Positions 52,413 to 61,837 are shown, counted from the first letter of the stretch. The stretch: 64,000 bases of DNA from VXYL01 sp963666465 (GCA_963666465.1 OY762824.1:3224001-3288000); one strand, 5' to 3'. Notes: a model not told the origin generated them from the sequence alone. Program-made: numbers and translations.

Positions 52413-53978
52413 ATGGAGCAACAGCCCAACATCCTGCTTGCATTCGCCGACGATTGGGGTCGCTATGCCAGCGCCTACGGCAGTGGGGGCGGCGGGGGTG
52501 GGGAACGGCCGAATCCGCTGTGCGACCTGATCGAGACGCCCAACTTCGACCGCATCGCCGCCGAGGGCGCGCTCTTCACCAATGCCCTGGTTCCGGCGCC
52601 GTCCTGCACGCCCTGCCGCAGCTCCATCCTCTCCGGGCGCTACTTCTGGCAAACGGGGCTCGGCGCGATCCTGCAAGGGGCGGTGTGGGACGAGACCATC
52701 CCCACGTTCCCGCTGGAACTGGAGGCGCGGGCCGGTTATTTCGTGGGCTATCAATACAAGGTGTGGAGCCCGGGACGCACCCTCAACGCTCCCATCGGCG
52801 CCTTGCGCACCCGCTTCCAGCCGGCCGGCGGCGACTTCAACCAGTTCTCTCATTGGGCCACGGCGCACGCCCCGGAACTCGGCGTCGAGGGCGCCAAGCA
52901 AGCGCTGCTCACCGAAACCCGCGACAACTTCCGCGCCTTCCTGAACGCTCGCCCCGAGGGTGCGCCGCTCTGCTACTGGTGGGGCCCCACCAACACCCAC
53001 CGCACCTGGGAGCGCGGTTCCGGCAAGGCACTGTGGGGCATCGAGCCGGACGACCTCAAGGGACGCCTGCCGGACTTTCTGCCGGACGTGCATGACATCC
53101 GCGAGGACGCCGCCGACTACCTCGGTGAATGCCTCGCCGTGGACTTGGGCCTTGGCGTCCTGCTGCAGGAGCTCGAAGCCGCCGGCGAACTCGACAACAC
53201 CCTGATCGTCGTGAGCGGCGACCACGGCATCCCCGGAATGCCTCGCGCCAAGTGCAATCTCTACGACATCGGCTGCGAGGTGGCGTTGGCCGCCCGCTGG
53301 CCTGGTCGCATTCGTCCAGGTCGGGTGATCGACGACTTTGTCAACCTCATGGAGCTCGCGCCCACTTTCTGCGAGGCTGGCGGCATCGAGCCGCCCCCAT
53401 CCATGACCGCGCAAAGCCTGATGCCGCTGCTCGAAGCGTCCGGCAGCGGCCAGATCGACCCCAAGCGAGACTTCGTGGTGACGGGGCGCGAACGCCACGT
53501 CGCCATGGCGCGGGAGAAATACCTGCCCTATCCGCAGCGCTCGCTGCGCACGGCAGACTTCCTCTACATCGTCAACTTCGAGCCGGATCGCTGGCCCATG
53601 GGCGACCCGAAAGGCCTGGACCAACCCGGCGCCGAAGCGCCGAGCTACGAGCACCTCGCCGGCAACACCGCCATCGCCTACGCCGACCTCGACGCCAGCC
53701 CCACCAAGGCATGGATGATCCACCACCGCGACGACCTGGACGTGGAGCCCCTGTTCCAACTCGGCTTCGGCAAGCGCCCCCGCGAGGAACTCTACGACCT
53801 CACCGCCGATCCCCACTACATGCACAATGTCGCCAATGACCGTGCCTACGCCAACATCCGCGCCGACATGGAAGCCCGCCTCCTTGCCCTCCTGGAAGCC
53901 GAAGACGACCCCCGCCTCATGGAGCGACCCTGCCGCTACGAATTCGAACCCTACGCAGGACCGCCAACCACCCCATAG
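52413..53978 (+). CDS. Type I sulfatase
   Basis: 521 aa. The formylglycine signature is PSCTPCRSSILSGRYFW: Cys of CTPCR is the residue converted to formylglycine. Metal-ligand regions NILLAFADDWGRYA and VVSGDHGIPG follow. A glycine run (GSGGGGGG) sits near residue 24, between the AFADDWG and ETPNFDRIA blocks, and looks like an insertion. No signal peptide is seen, so a cytoplasmic or modified location is likely. The substrate is unknown. Confidence 0.88.
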   Translation: MEQQPNILLAFADDWGRYASAYGSGGGGGGERPNPLCDLIETPNFDRIAAEGALFTNALVPAPSCTPCRSSILSGRYFWQTGLGAILQGAVWDETIPTFPLELEARAGYFVGYQYKVWSPGRTLNAPIGALRTRFQPAGGDFNQFSHWATAHAPELGVEGAKQALLTETRDNFRAFLNARPEGAPLCYWWGPTNTHRTWERGSGKALWGIEPDDLKGRLPDFLPDVHDIREDAADYLGECLAVDLGLGVLLQELEAAGELDNTLIVVSGDHGIPGMPRAKCNLYDIGCEVALAARWPGRIRPGRVIDDFVNLMELAPTFCEAGGIEPPPSMTAQSLMPLLEASGSGQIDPKRDFVVTGRERHVAMAREKYLPYPQRSLRTADFLYIVNFEPDRWPMGDPKGLDQPGAEAPSYEHLAGNTAIAYADLDASPTKAWMIHHRDDLDVEPLFQLGFGKRPREELYDLTADPHYMHNVANDRAYANIRADMEARLLALLEAEDDPRLMERPCRYEFEPYAGPPTTP

Positions 53979-54125
53979 GAAACGTGGCCCCTTCCTGTCG
54001 CTCCCCTCTCTGGAGTGTGGAGTGAGAGCAGAATGCCCTTTGCCCCAAGTGTCTCCGTGCTCGCCCCGCCCGCGCCAACCGACCGAGATTTCGAAAGGCA
54101 GGGCCGCTACCCGCTACCCCACCGC

Positions 54126-54160
54126 CAGAAAATCGCCACGCCGTCAGCGGGTATAATGCG
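54126..54160 (+). promoter_or_regulatory. Candidate promoter for hppA
   Basis: A perfect TATAAT -10 hexamer (54152-54157) lies 75 bp upstream of the hppA ATG; no clear -35 is seen. The intergenic distance (253 bp) makes a promoter likely. Confidence 0.35.
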
Positions 54161-54231
54161 CCGCCGCGTGCGGCTGGCCAGCGCCAGCCGTGCAAGACCC
54201 TGCAAGTGCCACCCAACGGAATCGAATCCCC

Positions 54232-56271
54232 ATGAATGTCTTGACCATTGCCCTCTCGTGCGGCGTGCTCGCGCTTCTCTACGGCCTTTGGGCCGGTCGT
54301 TCGGTGCTGGCGGCGGATGCCGGCTCGGAACGAATGCGGGAGATCGCCGGCGCCATCCAGGAGGGGGCGAAGGCCTACCTGAACCGTCAGTACAGCACCA
54401 TTGGCATCGTCGGCATCATCGTAGCCATCGTTCTTGGCATCACCCTCGGCCTGTACGTGGCCATCGGCTTTGTCATCGGCGCGGTGCTCTCCGGGGTGGC
54501 TGGCTACATCGGCATGAACGTCTCGGTGCGGGCCAACGTTCGCACCACCCAGGCCGCGCTGACATCGCTTGCCGAAGCGCTCGGCATCGCCTTCAAGTCA
54601 GGCGCCGTCACCGGGATGCTGGTGGTGGGCCTTGGCCTGCTTGGCGTCGCCGGCTACTACGCCGTCTTGCGGGCGGTGGACGTGGAGCAGCGGGTGCTGA
54701 TCGAGGCGCTGGTGGCGCTGTCATTCGGGGCGTCGCTCATCTCCATCTTCGCCCGCTTGGGCGGCGGCATCTTCACCAAGGGCGCAGACGTGGGCGCGGA
54801 TCTCGTCGGCAAGGTGGAAGCGGGCATTCCCGAGGACGATCCCCGCAATGCGGCGGTGATCGCCGACAACGTGGGCGACAACGTGGGCGACTGTGCCGGC
54901 ATGGCGGCGGACCTGTTCGAGACCTACGCGGTGACGCTGGTGGCCACCATGCTGCTCGCCACCATCAGTTTCGAGGGCGATGAGGTCCTCGCCCGGCTGG
55001 AGCTTCCCATGCTCATCGGCGGCGTCTGCATCGTCGCCTCCATCGTCGGCGCGTTCTTCGTTCGTCTCGGCAAGAGCCAGAGCATCATGGGCGCGCTCTA
55101 CAAGGGTTTCATCGCCAGCGCCGTGCTGTCGGCCATCTTCATCTATGCCGTCACGCGATGGCAGTTCGGGGCCGCCGGCATGACCTACTTCCTCTGCGCC
55201 CTCGTCGGCCTTGCCGTCACCGGCGCCATCATCTGGGTGACCGAGTTCTACACCGGCACCAACTACCGCCCCGTGCGCTCGGTGGCGCGCGCTTCGGAGA
55301 CCGGGCACGCCACCAACGTCATCCAGGGCCTGGCGGTTTCGATGGAGGCCACGGCCCTGCCGGCCATCATCGTCGCCCTCGGCATCGCCGCCGCGTTCGG
55401 GCTCGGCGACCTCTACGGCATTGCACTGGCCGCCACGACCATGCTGGCGCTGGCCGGCATGGTGGTCGCGCTCGACGCCTACGGCCCGGTCACCGACAAC
55501 GCCGGCGGCATCGCCGAGATGGCGGAACTCGACGAGGACGTGCGCAAGACCACCGACGCGCTCGACGCCGTAGGCAACACGACCAAGGCGGTCACCAAGG
55601 GCTATGCCATCGGCTCGGCGGGACTGGCGGCGCTCGTGCTGTTCGCGGCCTACACCCATGACATGGAGCACTTCTTCCCGGATCTCGATGTGACGTTCGA
55701 GCTTTCGGACCCCTATGTCGTCATTGGCCTCCTGATCGGCGGCATGTTGCCGTACCTCTTCGGCGCGCTCGGAATGCAGGCGGTGGGCCGCGCCGGCGGC
55801 GCCGTGGTGGAGGAAGTCCGGCGGCAGTTCCGGGAGATGCCGGGCATCATGGAAGGCACGACCCGTCCCGACTACAGCCGGGCGGTGGATCTCCTCACCC
55901 GCTCCGCCATCCGCGAAATGATCGCGCCGTCGATGCTGCCGGTGCTCGCACCCATCGTCGTGTACTTCGTCATCCAGTTCTACAGCCAGGCGGCAGCGCT
56001 CGTCACGGTGGGCGCGATGCTGCTCGGCACCATCGTCACCGGGCTCTACGTCGCCATCTCCATGACCGCCGGCGGCGGCGCCTGGGACAACGCCAAGAAG
56101 TTCATCGAGGACGGCAACCACGGCGGCAAGGGCTCGGAATCGCACAAGGCTGCGGTCACCGGCGACACCGTTGGCGACCCCTACAAGGACACGGCCGGCC
56201 CGGCGGTGAACCCGATGATCAAGATCATCAACATCGTCGCCATCCTGCTGCTGGCGGCCATTGCCGGGTAG
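54232..56271 (+). CDS. hppA: Membrane-bound proton-translocating pyrophosphatase
   Basis: 679 aa with about sixteen hydrophobic segments. PPi-binding signatures GGGIFTKGADVGADLVGK and DNVGDNVGDCAGMAADLFET are intact, as are TDNAGGIAEMAEL and GDTVGDPYKDTAGPAVNPMI. The segment GNTTKAVTKGYAIGSAG has Lys at the position that separates K+-independent from K+-dependent enzymes, suggesting the K+-independent H+ type (established rule for the family). ATG 54232 is preferred over the frame start 14 codons earlier because it begins the first membrane helix directly. Confidence 0.95.
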   Translation: MNVLTIALSCGVLALLYGLWAGRSVLAADAGSERMREIAGAIQEGAKAYLNRQYSTIGIVGIIVAIVLGITLGLYVAIGFVIGAVLSGVAGYIGMNVSVRANVRTTQAALTSLAEALGIAFKSGAVTGMLVVGLGLLGVAGYYAVLRAVDVEQRVLIEALVALSFGASLISIFARLGGGIFTKGADVGADLVGKVEAGIPEDDPRNAAVIADNVGDNVGDCAGMAADLFETYAVTLVATMLLATISFEGDEVLARLELPMLIGGVCIVASIVGAFFVRLGKSQSIMGALYKGFIASAVLSAIFIYAVTRWQFGAAGMTYFLCALVGLAVTGAIIWVTEFYTGTNYRPVRSVARASETGHATNVIQGLAVSMEATALPAIIVALGIAAAFGLGDLYGIALAATTMLALAGMVVALDAYGPVTDNAGGIAEMAELDEDVRKTTDALDAVGNTTKAVTKGYAIGSAGLAALVLFAAYTHDMEHFFPDLDVTFELSDPYVVIGLLIGGMLPYLFGALGMQAVGRAGGAVVEEVRRQFREMPGIMEGTTRPDYSRAVDLLTRSAIREMIAPSMLPVLAPIVVYFVIQFYSQAAALVTVGAMLLGTIVTGLYVAISMTAGGGAWDNAKKFIEDGNHGGKGSESHKAAVTGDTVGDPYKDTAGPAVNPMIKIINIVAILLLAAIAG

Positions 56272-56296
56272 TCGAAGCCCGGACAGCCACGGTTCG

Positions 56297-57505
56297 ATGG
56301 AGGGTTCTGGTTCCAGGGGGTTGCTCGACGGCATTCGCGTCGTCGATTTCACCCATGTCCATGCCGGTCCGCTCTGCACCTACCAGCTTGCGCTGATGGG
56401 TGCGGACGTGGTGAAGGTGGAGTCGCCGGCCGGGGGCGACCAGATGCGCGCCAGCCACCCCGAGGGGTTGCCGCCGGCATTTCTTGGCCAGAACGGCAAC
56501 AAGCGGTCGGTGGCGGTGGACCTCAAGCACCCTGAGGGGCTCGCCGCCGTCCGCGCCCTCGTCCGCGCGGCGGACGTGGTGATCCACAACATGCGCCTCG
56601 GCACGCCGGATCGCCTCGGCATTGGCTACGAGGCACTCAGGAAGGTCAATCCCGGCCTCGTGTACTGTGCCATCTCCGGCTACGGCCAGTCCGGGCCGGA
56701 AAGCGACCGGCCGGCCTACGACCACCTGATACAGGGCGAATCCGGCATGTTCATGGCGACGGGCACCGACGAGCAGCCGGTGCGGGTGGGCTTCGCCATC
56801 GCCGACTCCAGCACCGCCGTCATTGCCAGTTCCGCCATCAACGCCGCACTCCTCAGGCGCACCCGCACCGGCGAGGGCGCGTTCCTCGACGTCTCGATGT
56901 TGGAATCGTGCATGACGGTGATGGGGCTCAACTACTATGCATACCTGGCCACCGGCCGGCTCAACCCGCGGGTGGGGCCCAATCCCCTCGCCCAGGCCGG
57001 TTCCGCCGGCACCTTCGAGACCCGGGACGGCATGCTGCTGGTGAATGCAAACACCCACCGGCTGTTCCTGCGCATGGCGGAGGCCGTGGGTCGCCCGGAA
57101 CTCCCGCAAGACAAGCGTTTCGCGACGCCGGAAGCCGCGAACCGCAACCGCGCGGAACTGCGGCGCATCTTCACGGAGCACTTCCGTACGGACACGGCCT
57201 CGAACTGGGACGCAAAGCTGCGCGCCGCCGGAGTCCCTTGCGGACGCCTCAAGGACGCCAGCCAAACCGTACAGAACCCCCAACTGGCGCACCGCGGCAC
57301 GTTGGCGACAGTAACCGGCGTCGCCGGCGTCGACGGCGGCGAACTGCGCTGCCTCGGCGCGGGATTCCTGGTGGACGACGCACCGCAAGTACCCTCGCGC
57401 CCCGCACCTCGCCTCGGCGAACACACGGCGGAAGTCTTGGCCGAACTCGGCTACAACGACGGGCAGATCGCCACGCTACGGGCAGAGGGCGCAATCGGAG
57501 GCTGA
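56297..57505 (+). CDS. Family III CoA-transferase (CaiB/BaiF)
   Basis: 402 aa: DGIRVVDFTHVHAGPLCTYQ, LALMGADVVKVESPAGGDQM, NGNKRSVAVDLKHPEGLAAV and VVIHNMRLGTPDRLGIGYEA carry the family signatures, including the aspartate region. It follows hppA by 25 bp and may be co-transcribed. It is not a close paralogue of the copy at 32993-34174, judged by its different N-terminal and central blocks. The acid substrate is unknown. Confidence 0.88.
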   Translation: MEGSGSRGLLDGIRVVDFTHVHAGPLCTYQLALMGADVVKVESPAGGDQMRASHPEGLPPAFLGQNGNKRSVAVDLKHPEGLAAVRALVRAADVVIHNMRLGTPDRLGIGYEALRKVNPGLVYCAISGYGQSGPESDRPAYDHLIQGESGMFMATGTDEQPVRVGFAIADSSTAVIASSAINAALLRRTRTGEGAFLDVSMLESCMTVMGLNYYAYLATGRLNPRVGPNPLAQAGSAGTFETRDGMLLVNANTHRLFLRMAEAVGRPELPQDKRFATPEAANRNRAELRRIFTEHFRTDTASNWDAKLRAAGVPCGRLKDASQTVQNPQLAHRGTLATVTGVAGVDGGELRCLGAGFLVDDAPQVPSRPAPRLGEHTAEVLAELGYNDGQIATLRAEGAIGG

Positions 57506-57732
57506 CGGACGGGACTTGGGCGCAGAACGGAGCACGACGAGAACCTCAAGCGCAGTGGCGCCAGGCGGCCACCGGCGTGCGCACCAGGCTATCCGCGAAA
57601 GCGCGGGCCCCGCACCCTCACCCCGCCGGCCGAGACGCCACCGGTGCCACACGCGTCCTTCGCTGCCCGCGACTGTCCCCACTCATCCCCGGCCCGCGGG
57701 GAGAGGCCACACCCCACGCAAAGGAGAACCGC

Positions 57733-58563
57733 ATTCCCATAAACAGCCAGACGCCTGACGCACAACGACTTTCCGAACCGCCAGACTTCCTCATCCCTGT
57801 GGAAGGACTGCACAACCTGCGCGCCGTAGAAGACTATGCCGTCGCTGGCGGTCGGATGCGGCCGGGCCGCCTGTATCGCTCCGGCGCATGGGAACTCGTC
57901 ACGGATCGTGGCCGCGCTTGGCTCGACGCCAACGTCAGCACGGTCTTGGACCTGCGCCACCCCGACGAGGTAGCCAGTGCCGCGGCCTCGCGTCGCGCCC
58001 CGCCACCAGCCGGCCTCGTTCCACACTCCATCTTCCGCCCCGAGGCGTCAATGGCAGAATTCGTCGCCGAACTCAACGCTTTGAGCGGCGACGGCATCAG
58101 CAGCGAACGCTATCTCACCTACCTGCGCCTGGGCGCTGCCGAGCGCTTCGCCCGTGCGGTGGAGATGCTGGCAGACGAATCGAACTACCCCGTACTCGTG
58201 AACTGCACGGCCGGCAAGGACCGCACAGGCCTCCTGATCGCCATCGTCATGGACTTGATCGGCGCAAGCGACCAGGACATCTGCGCGGAGTACGCAAGGA
58301 GCAACGCCGCCATCAATGGCCTCATCGCCTATCTCAGGGGCGTCGGGCGAGTCCCACAAGGCCACGACGCCGAAATCCGCGCCCGAATGACCACCCCCGC
58401 CCACCGCGTCCAGCATTTCCTCAACGGCGTCCGCACAGAATACGGCTCAACACGCACCCTCCTGCGCCGCCAAGGCGTCGCCGAAACCACGTTCAACGCC
58501 CTGCAAGAATGCCTTACGTCCCCCCAGGAGCCTTTCAGCCGGGGAAGCATCCCCGACCGCTGA
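57733..58563 (+). CDS. Tyrosine-protein phosphatase (Y_phosphatase3), ATT start proposed
   Basis: About 276 aa. The CX5R signature VNCTAGKDRTGLL (Cys nucleophile) and TVLDLRHPDEV match the bacterial tyrosine/serine phosphatase family, as does the N-terminal HNLRAVEDYAVAGGRMRPGR. There is no ATG or suitable GTG before the conserved N-terminus; instead ATT 57733 lies 6 nt after AAGGAG, so a rare ATT start is proposed. The last ~13 residues (QEPFSRGSIPDR) are encoded by an R4 repeat, so the native C-terminus has been replaced. Confidence 0.7.
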   Translation: MPINSQTPDAQRLSEPPDFLIPVEGLHNLRAVEDYAVAGGRMRPGRLYRSGAWELVTDRGRAWLDANVSTVLDLRHPDEVASAAASRRAPPPAGLVPHSIFRPEASMAEFVAELNALSGDGISSERYLTYLRLGAAERFARAVEMLADESNYPVLVNCTAGKDRTGLLIAIVMDLIGASDQDICAEYARSNAAINGLIAYLRGVGRVPQGHDAEIRARMTTPAHRVQHFLNGVRTEYGSTRTLLRRQGVAETTFNALQECLTSPQEPFSRGSIPDR

Positions 58564-58703
58564 CGCGCAAGGAAGTACCGGCAATTCCCCCATCGCTGGG
58601 GGCGTACTTCCATGGGAGCCTTTCAGCCGGGGAAGCATCCCCGACCGCTGACGCGCAAGGAAGTACCGGCAATTCCCCCATCGCTGGGGGCGTACTTCCA
58701 TGG
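58527..58703. repeat. R4 repeat, two near-identical tandem units
   Basis: Units at 58527-58615 and 58616-58703, GGAGCCTTTCAGCCGGGGAAG to GGGGGCGTACTTCCATGG, in the orientation opposite to 4980. The first unit encodes the end of the tyrosine phosphatase. The two units are almost the same, so this duplication is recent. Confidence 0.8.
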
Positions 58704-58809
58704 GAGGTAAGCGCCGTAGAAAACTGTCGAGTTGGAGAACGGTCGCGTACTTCCCTTCGCAGTTTCGCGCCAGCGAAAACTGCCTTAAGCGCCGCGAAGC
58801 GGCGCCAGG
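58704..58809. repeat. R5 repeat, copy 3
   Basis: GAGGTAAGCGCCGTAGAAAAC to GCGCCGCGAAGCGGCGCCAGG, directly joined to R4. Both hairpins are intact. It is nearly identical to 6541-6643. Confidence 0.8.
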
Positions 58810-58820
58810 ACACTGCCCAT

Positions 58821-59093
58821 CTATGCCACACTTGGGCGTGCCAGTTCTTCGTCCTTCACGAAGCCAAGCCGATAGTTCACGGCGTCCGACACGCCAGCGC
58901 GGACTCTCCGCCACCGCTGTCTCATCGGCGCATGGGCGGGGGTCAGCGCCATCGTCCCGATCTGTGAGCCATCCGCCCGACCTTGTGAGACCGAAATCTG
59001 GCCTGTCCAGGTTTCGGGAGGGAGCGTCCAAGGCCGGGAGGGCACAGCATCCTCCGCGGCGATGCAGGCCTCGCAGCCGGTGGGACGTGACAA
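58821..59093 (-). CDS. Hypothetical small protein (weak)
   Basis: A 90-codon frame reading MSRPTGCEACIAAEDAVPSR and DAVNYRLGFVKDEELARPSV. Composition in its last third is protein-like, but there is no clear ribosome site and no known family. It lies between R5 and the IS1595 copy and could be a fragment of something larger interrupted by the IS. Confidence 0.2.
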   Translation of the reverse strand: MSRPTGCEACIAAEDAVPSRPWTLPPETWTGQISVSQGRADGSQIGTMALTPAHAPMRQRWRRVRAGVSDAVNYRLGFVKDEELARPSVA

Positions 59094-59278
59094 CGCAAGG
59101 AGGCTTCGGCGTGTATTGAATGGGAATTGTGTAGCAAAATCAGCAAAGCCGCTTGACCGTTGATCCCATTGGAGACACTGCAGTCAGCATGCCGAACCGA
59201 AGAGTCCCCGATGGCCGTCGTCGAACACGATTCCAAGGCAACCCGCACAACGCGAGCGGCAAGCGCATCGCGCAGACG

Positions 59279-60229
59279 ATGAGCGTTCCGCAGCTCTGCC
59301 GGATGTTCCCCGACGACGCGGCCTGCCGGAAGTGGCTGGAGAAAGTCCGGTGGAACGGCAAACCGGCCTGTCCGCACTGCGGAAGTCCGGACGATGTCCG
59401 TCCGCCCCCGCCATCCAGGCCTTCCCATTTCCGGTGCAAGGCCTGCCGTAGGCATTTCACGGTCACGACGGGCACCTGCCTCCATGCCGCCAAGGCCGAC
59501 CTGCAGCATTGGGTGTACGCCATCCACTCCATCCTCACCGCCCGCAAGGGCGTCAGCGCCATGCAGTTCTCCAAGGAACCCGGCGTCCAGCACCGCACCG
59601 CCTGGCACGTGCTGCACCGTGTCCGCGAAGCCTGCGGCCGCGGCGACTTCAAGCTCTCGGAAACTGTCGAGGTCGACGAGACCTGCGTCGGCGGGAAGGA
59701 AGGCAACAGGCACGAAGCCAGGAAACTGCACGCGGGACGCGGCGCGGTCGGCAAGGAAGCCGTGGTCGGCATCAGGCAGCGGGGCGGCAAGGTCAAGGCG
59801 GAACACGTCGGAGACACCAGGGCCGCCACCCTCGTTCCGCTGGTCGAGGAAAGCGTGGAACGCGGCTCGACCGTCCACACCGACGACGCGGCGGCCTGCG
59901 GGGCGTTGCCGAGCATCGTCAACCAGTGCCGGCACGATGTCGTTGCCCACAGCAAGGGCGAGCACGTCCGGGGCGACGTCCACGCCAACGGCATCGAGTC
60001 GGTCTGGGCCGTCCTCGAGCGGTCGATCGCCGGCACTTGGCACCACGTCAGCCCGAAGCATCTGGGCCGGCACGTCAACGAGGCGTCGTTCAGGCTCAAC
60101 GAGGGCAACTGCGAAGTGGACGCCATCGACAGGATGGAGTCGCCGGTGCGGCAGATGGACGGGGCGCGCCTTTCCCACGCCGACCTCGTCGCCGACAACG
60201 GCGAATCCGCCACGCCGGTGGCAGTGTGA
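59279..60229 (+). CDS. IS1595-family (ISXO2-like) transposase
   Basis: Same protein as at 19060 except for one residue seen (Glu to Lys in EARKLHAGRG). The zinc ribbon, VEVDETCVGGKE, VHTDDAAACG and VHANGIESVWAVLE are intact. The start is taken at MSVPQLCRMFPDD; the frame is open from 59153. Confidence 0.9.
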   Translation: MSVPQLCRMFPDDAACRKWLEKVRWNGKPACPHCGSPDDVRPPPPSRPSHFRCKACRRHFTVTTGTCLHAAKADLQHWVYAIHSILTARKGVSAMQFSKEPGVQHRTAWHVLHRVREACGRGDFKLSETVEVDETCVGGKEGNRHEARKLHAGRGAVGKEAVVGIRQRGGKVKAEHVGDTRAATLVPLVEESVERGSTVHTDDAAACGALPSIVNQCRHDVVAHSKGEHVRGDVHANGIESVWAVLERSIAGTWHHVSPKHLGRHVNEASFRLNEGNCEVDAIDRMESPVRQMDGARLSHADLVADNGESATPVAV

Positions 60230-60286
60230 ACGTTACCCCCGGATGGACAAGGAAGAACGGGTGGACGGCGAAGATCGAGGGAAGCA

Positions 60287-60493
60287 ATGGCCAGGCGCGA
60301 ACGCAAACCGCCGCAGCTCGACGAGTCCATCGAACGCGAAACCGTGACGGAGAAGGATTTGCGGGGATGTGTTCAAGGCGTTGTTGGCGAAACCGGAGAA
60401 GATGTCGCGAAGCGAAAACAGGGAGCCCCAGAAAGGAACTGGTCAGACGATGGAAATTGGAGGCCCGCCGCCAGGGCATGGGCGTTTTGCTGA
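60287..60493 (+). CDS. IS1595 passenger ORF (frameshifted), copy 2
   Basis: Same as 20068-20274, including the shift after TEKDLRG; the other frame continues MFKALLAKPEKMSRSENREP. Identical state in both copies. Confidence 0.4.
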   Translation: MARRERKPPQLDESIERETVTEKDLRGCVQGVVGETGEDVAKRKQGAPERNWSDDGNWRPAARAWAFC

Positions 60494-60525
60494 TTTTGCT
60501 ACACAATTCCCTATTGAATGGCGTC

Positions 60526-60942
60526 TTAAGGATATCTTTTTGCCATTTCCTGATAGGCAGCGGTGACGATTTCGCGCAGGACGTCCATGTCCACGTCTTC
60601 GAGTTTGTTGATGTAGAGGCAGGAGACGCTGGTTCGGTGTTTGCCTAGGCGGGCGAGGAGGTCTTGGCAGTCGCCAAACCCCGGCATGATGTAGATGGCG
60701 AGGTATTGCTTGCGAGGGGAGAAGCCGGCACGTGGCCAGTCGCCTTCCCGGCCGCTCTTGTAGCGATAGTGGTAGGCACCGAACCCGACGATGCTGTCAC
60801 CCCACATGCGTGCCGGTTCGCCGGTGATATCCTGCATCAATTTCAATAGCTTGCCGGAGTCCTCCCGGCGCCGGGCGTTGCTGACGCCGGCAAGGAAATC
60901 CTCCACGCTGGCATCGCTCGCTTGGGTTTTCAGGTCGCTCAA
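60526..60942 (-). CDS. DUF1801 family protein (TTG start)
   Basis: 138 aa from TTG 60942, which begins LSDLKTQASDASVEDFLAGV, the family start; the frame is open to 61086 but the extension lies inside the neighbouring gene's end. ARRREDSGKLLKLMQDITGE, MWGDSIVGFGAYHYRYKSG and KQYLAIYIMPGFGDCQDLLA are DUF1801 blocks. The family resembles YdhG/YdeI-type small proteins; function is unknown. The IS1595 insertion is 7 bp beyond its stop, leaving it intact. Confidence 0.75.
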   Translation of the reverse strand: MSDLKTQASDASVEDFLAGVSNARRREDSGKLLKLMQDITGEPARMWGDSIVGFGAYHYRYKSGREGDWPRAGFSPRKQYLAIYIMPGFGDCQDLLARLGKHRTSVSCLYINKLEDVDMDVLREIVTAAYQEMAKRYP

Positions 60943-60970
60943 CGCGGCAGCAGCCCCGGCCCGGGACGGC

Positions 60971-61837
60971 TCACGCGCCGCCAAGTTGGCGGTAGCGCTT
61001 GAGGTGGCGCAGTGAAGAAAGCTCGTCGCCGCGCAGGCCAAAGATGCGCGCGAGATTATAGTGTGCATCGGGAATGCTGGCAGCACGGCGGTAGTAGTCG
61101 AGCGCGAGATCGCTTTCTTCGAGCTCGTCGAACACGGTGCCCATGTTGTAGCAGGCGAGTTCGTGCTCCGGTGCGGATTCGAGCGCCTGTCGGTAATGCC
61201 GCTTGGCGCGCTTCAAGTCGCCGCTGATCTGGCAGAGGCGCCCCAGATTCACGTGTGCGTCGGCATTGGCAGGGTCGAGGGCGATGGAGCGACGATAGGC
61301 TTCCGGCGCACGCCTCGGATCCACTTCTTCCATGTCGAGACCCAGGTTGTACCAGTCGTCGCTGCTCAGGGTGTCGATCTCCACCACCGTGGCGGTGCGG
61401 CGCTCGGCGCCGGCGTTCGCCTCCTCGCGCGGCTTGGCGGTCGAAGGGCGGGCGCCTTCTTCCCCGGCCAACGGCAGACGACACTGACCGGACAGCGCCT
61501 CCCACACGGTGCGCGCATCGCGCACCACGACGGTGCCACCTTCCACCGCGATCCGCACCGCCGACAGCGATGGCGGCGCGTTTTCCCGCCTCTGCAGCCG
61601 ATCGAGCGCAGCGAACACCCGACGCACCGGCACCTTGGCGTCCACCAGTCGCCTGGCCGAGCGCATGAGCGCCATGTCCTGAAACGAAAAGCGATACTCT
61701 GCACGCACACCGCGAGAGGGGCGGACGATGCCGTGGCGGGCGAATCTCCGCACCTGGTCGCGGCTGAAGCCGATCAGCTCCGCCACTTCCCGGGTGCTGT
61801 AGCCGTCCGCGGCCCTGCGCGGCGCGGCGCGCTGCAT
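60971..61837 (-). CDS. MerR-type HTH / TPR regulator
   Basis: About 288 aa from ATG 61837. The N-terminal MerR-like helix-turn-helix (YSTREVAELIGFSRDQVRRF, RHGIVRP) is followed by RFSFQDMALMRSARRLVDAK. After a linker come TPR units (DDWYNLGLDMEEVDPRRAPE, AYRRSIALDPANADAHVNLG, KRHYRQALESAPEHELACYN). The combination is known in gammaproteobacterial regulators of unassigned function. It lies upstream of DUF1801 on the same strand; the two may be co-transcribed (28 bp apart). Confidence 0.75.
   Translation of the reverse strand: MQRAAPRRAADGYSTREVAELIGFSRDQVRRFARHGIVRPSRGVRAEYRFSFQDMALMRSARRLVDAKVPVRRVFAALDRLQRRENAPPSLSAVRIAVEGGTVVVRDARTVWEALSGQCRLPLAGEEGARPSTAKPREEANAGAERRTATVVEIDTLSSDDWYNLGLDMEEVDPRRAPEAYRRSIALDPANADAHVNLGRLCQISGDLKRAKRHYRQALESAPEHELACYNMGTVFDELEESDLALDYYRRAASIPDAHYNLARIFGLRGDELSSLRHLKRYRQLGGA

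Larger units (their letters stand above)
59122..60511 (+). mobile_element. IS1595-family insertion sequence, copy 2 (1390 bp)
   Basis: Same ends as copy 1 (GGGAATTGTGTAGCAAAATC and complement). The 8-bp target duplication TATTGAAT lies at 59114-59121 and 60512-60519. Only two substitutions were spotted relative to 18903-20292 (near 59358 and 59720), so at least one transposition was very recent. Confidence 0.95.

Noticed and set aside
56908..57732. N-terminal extension of the tyrosine phosphatase frame
   Set aside because: It overlaps the CoA-transferase in another frame and is arginine-rich; the conserved protein starts near 57733.
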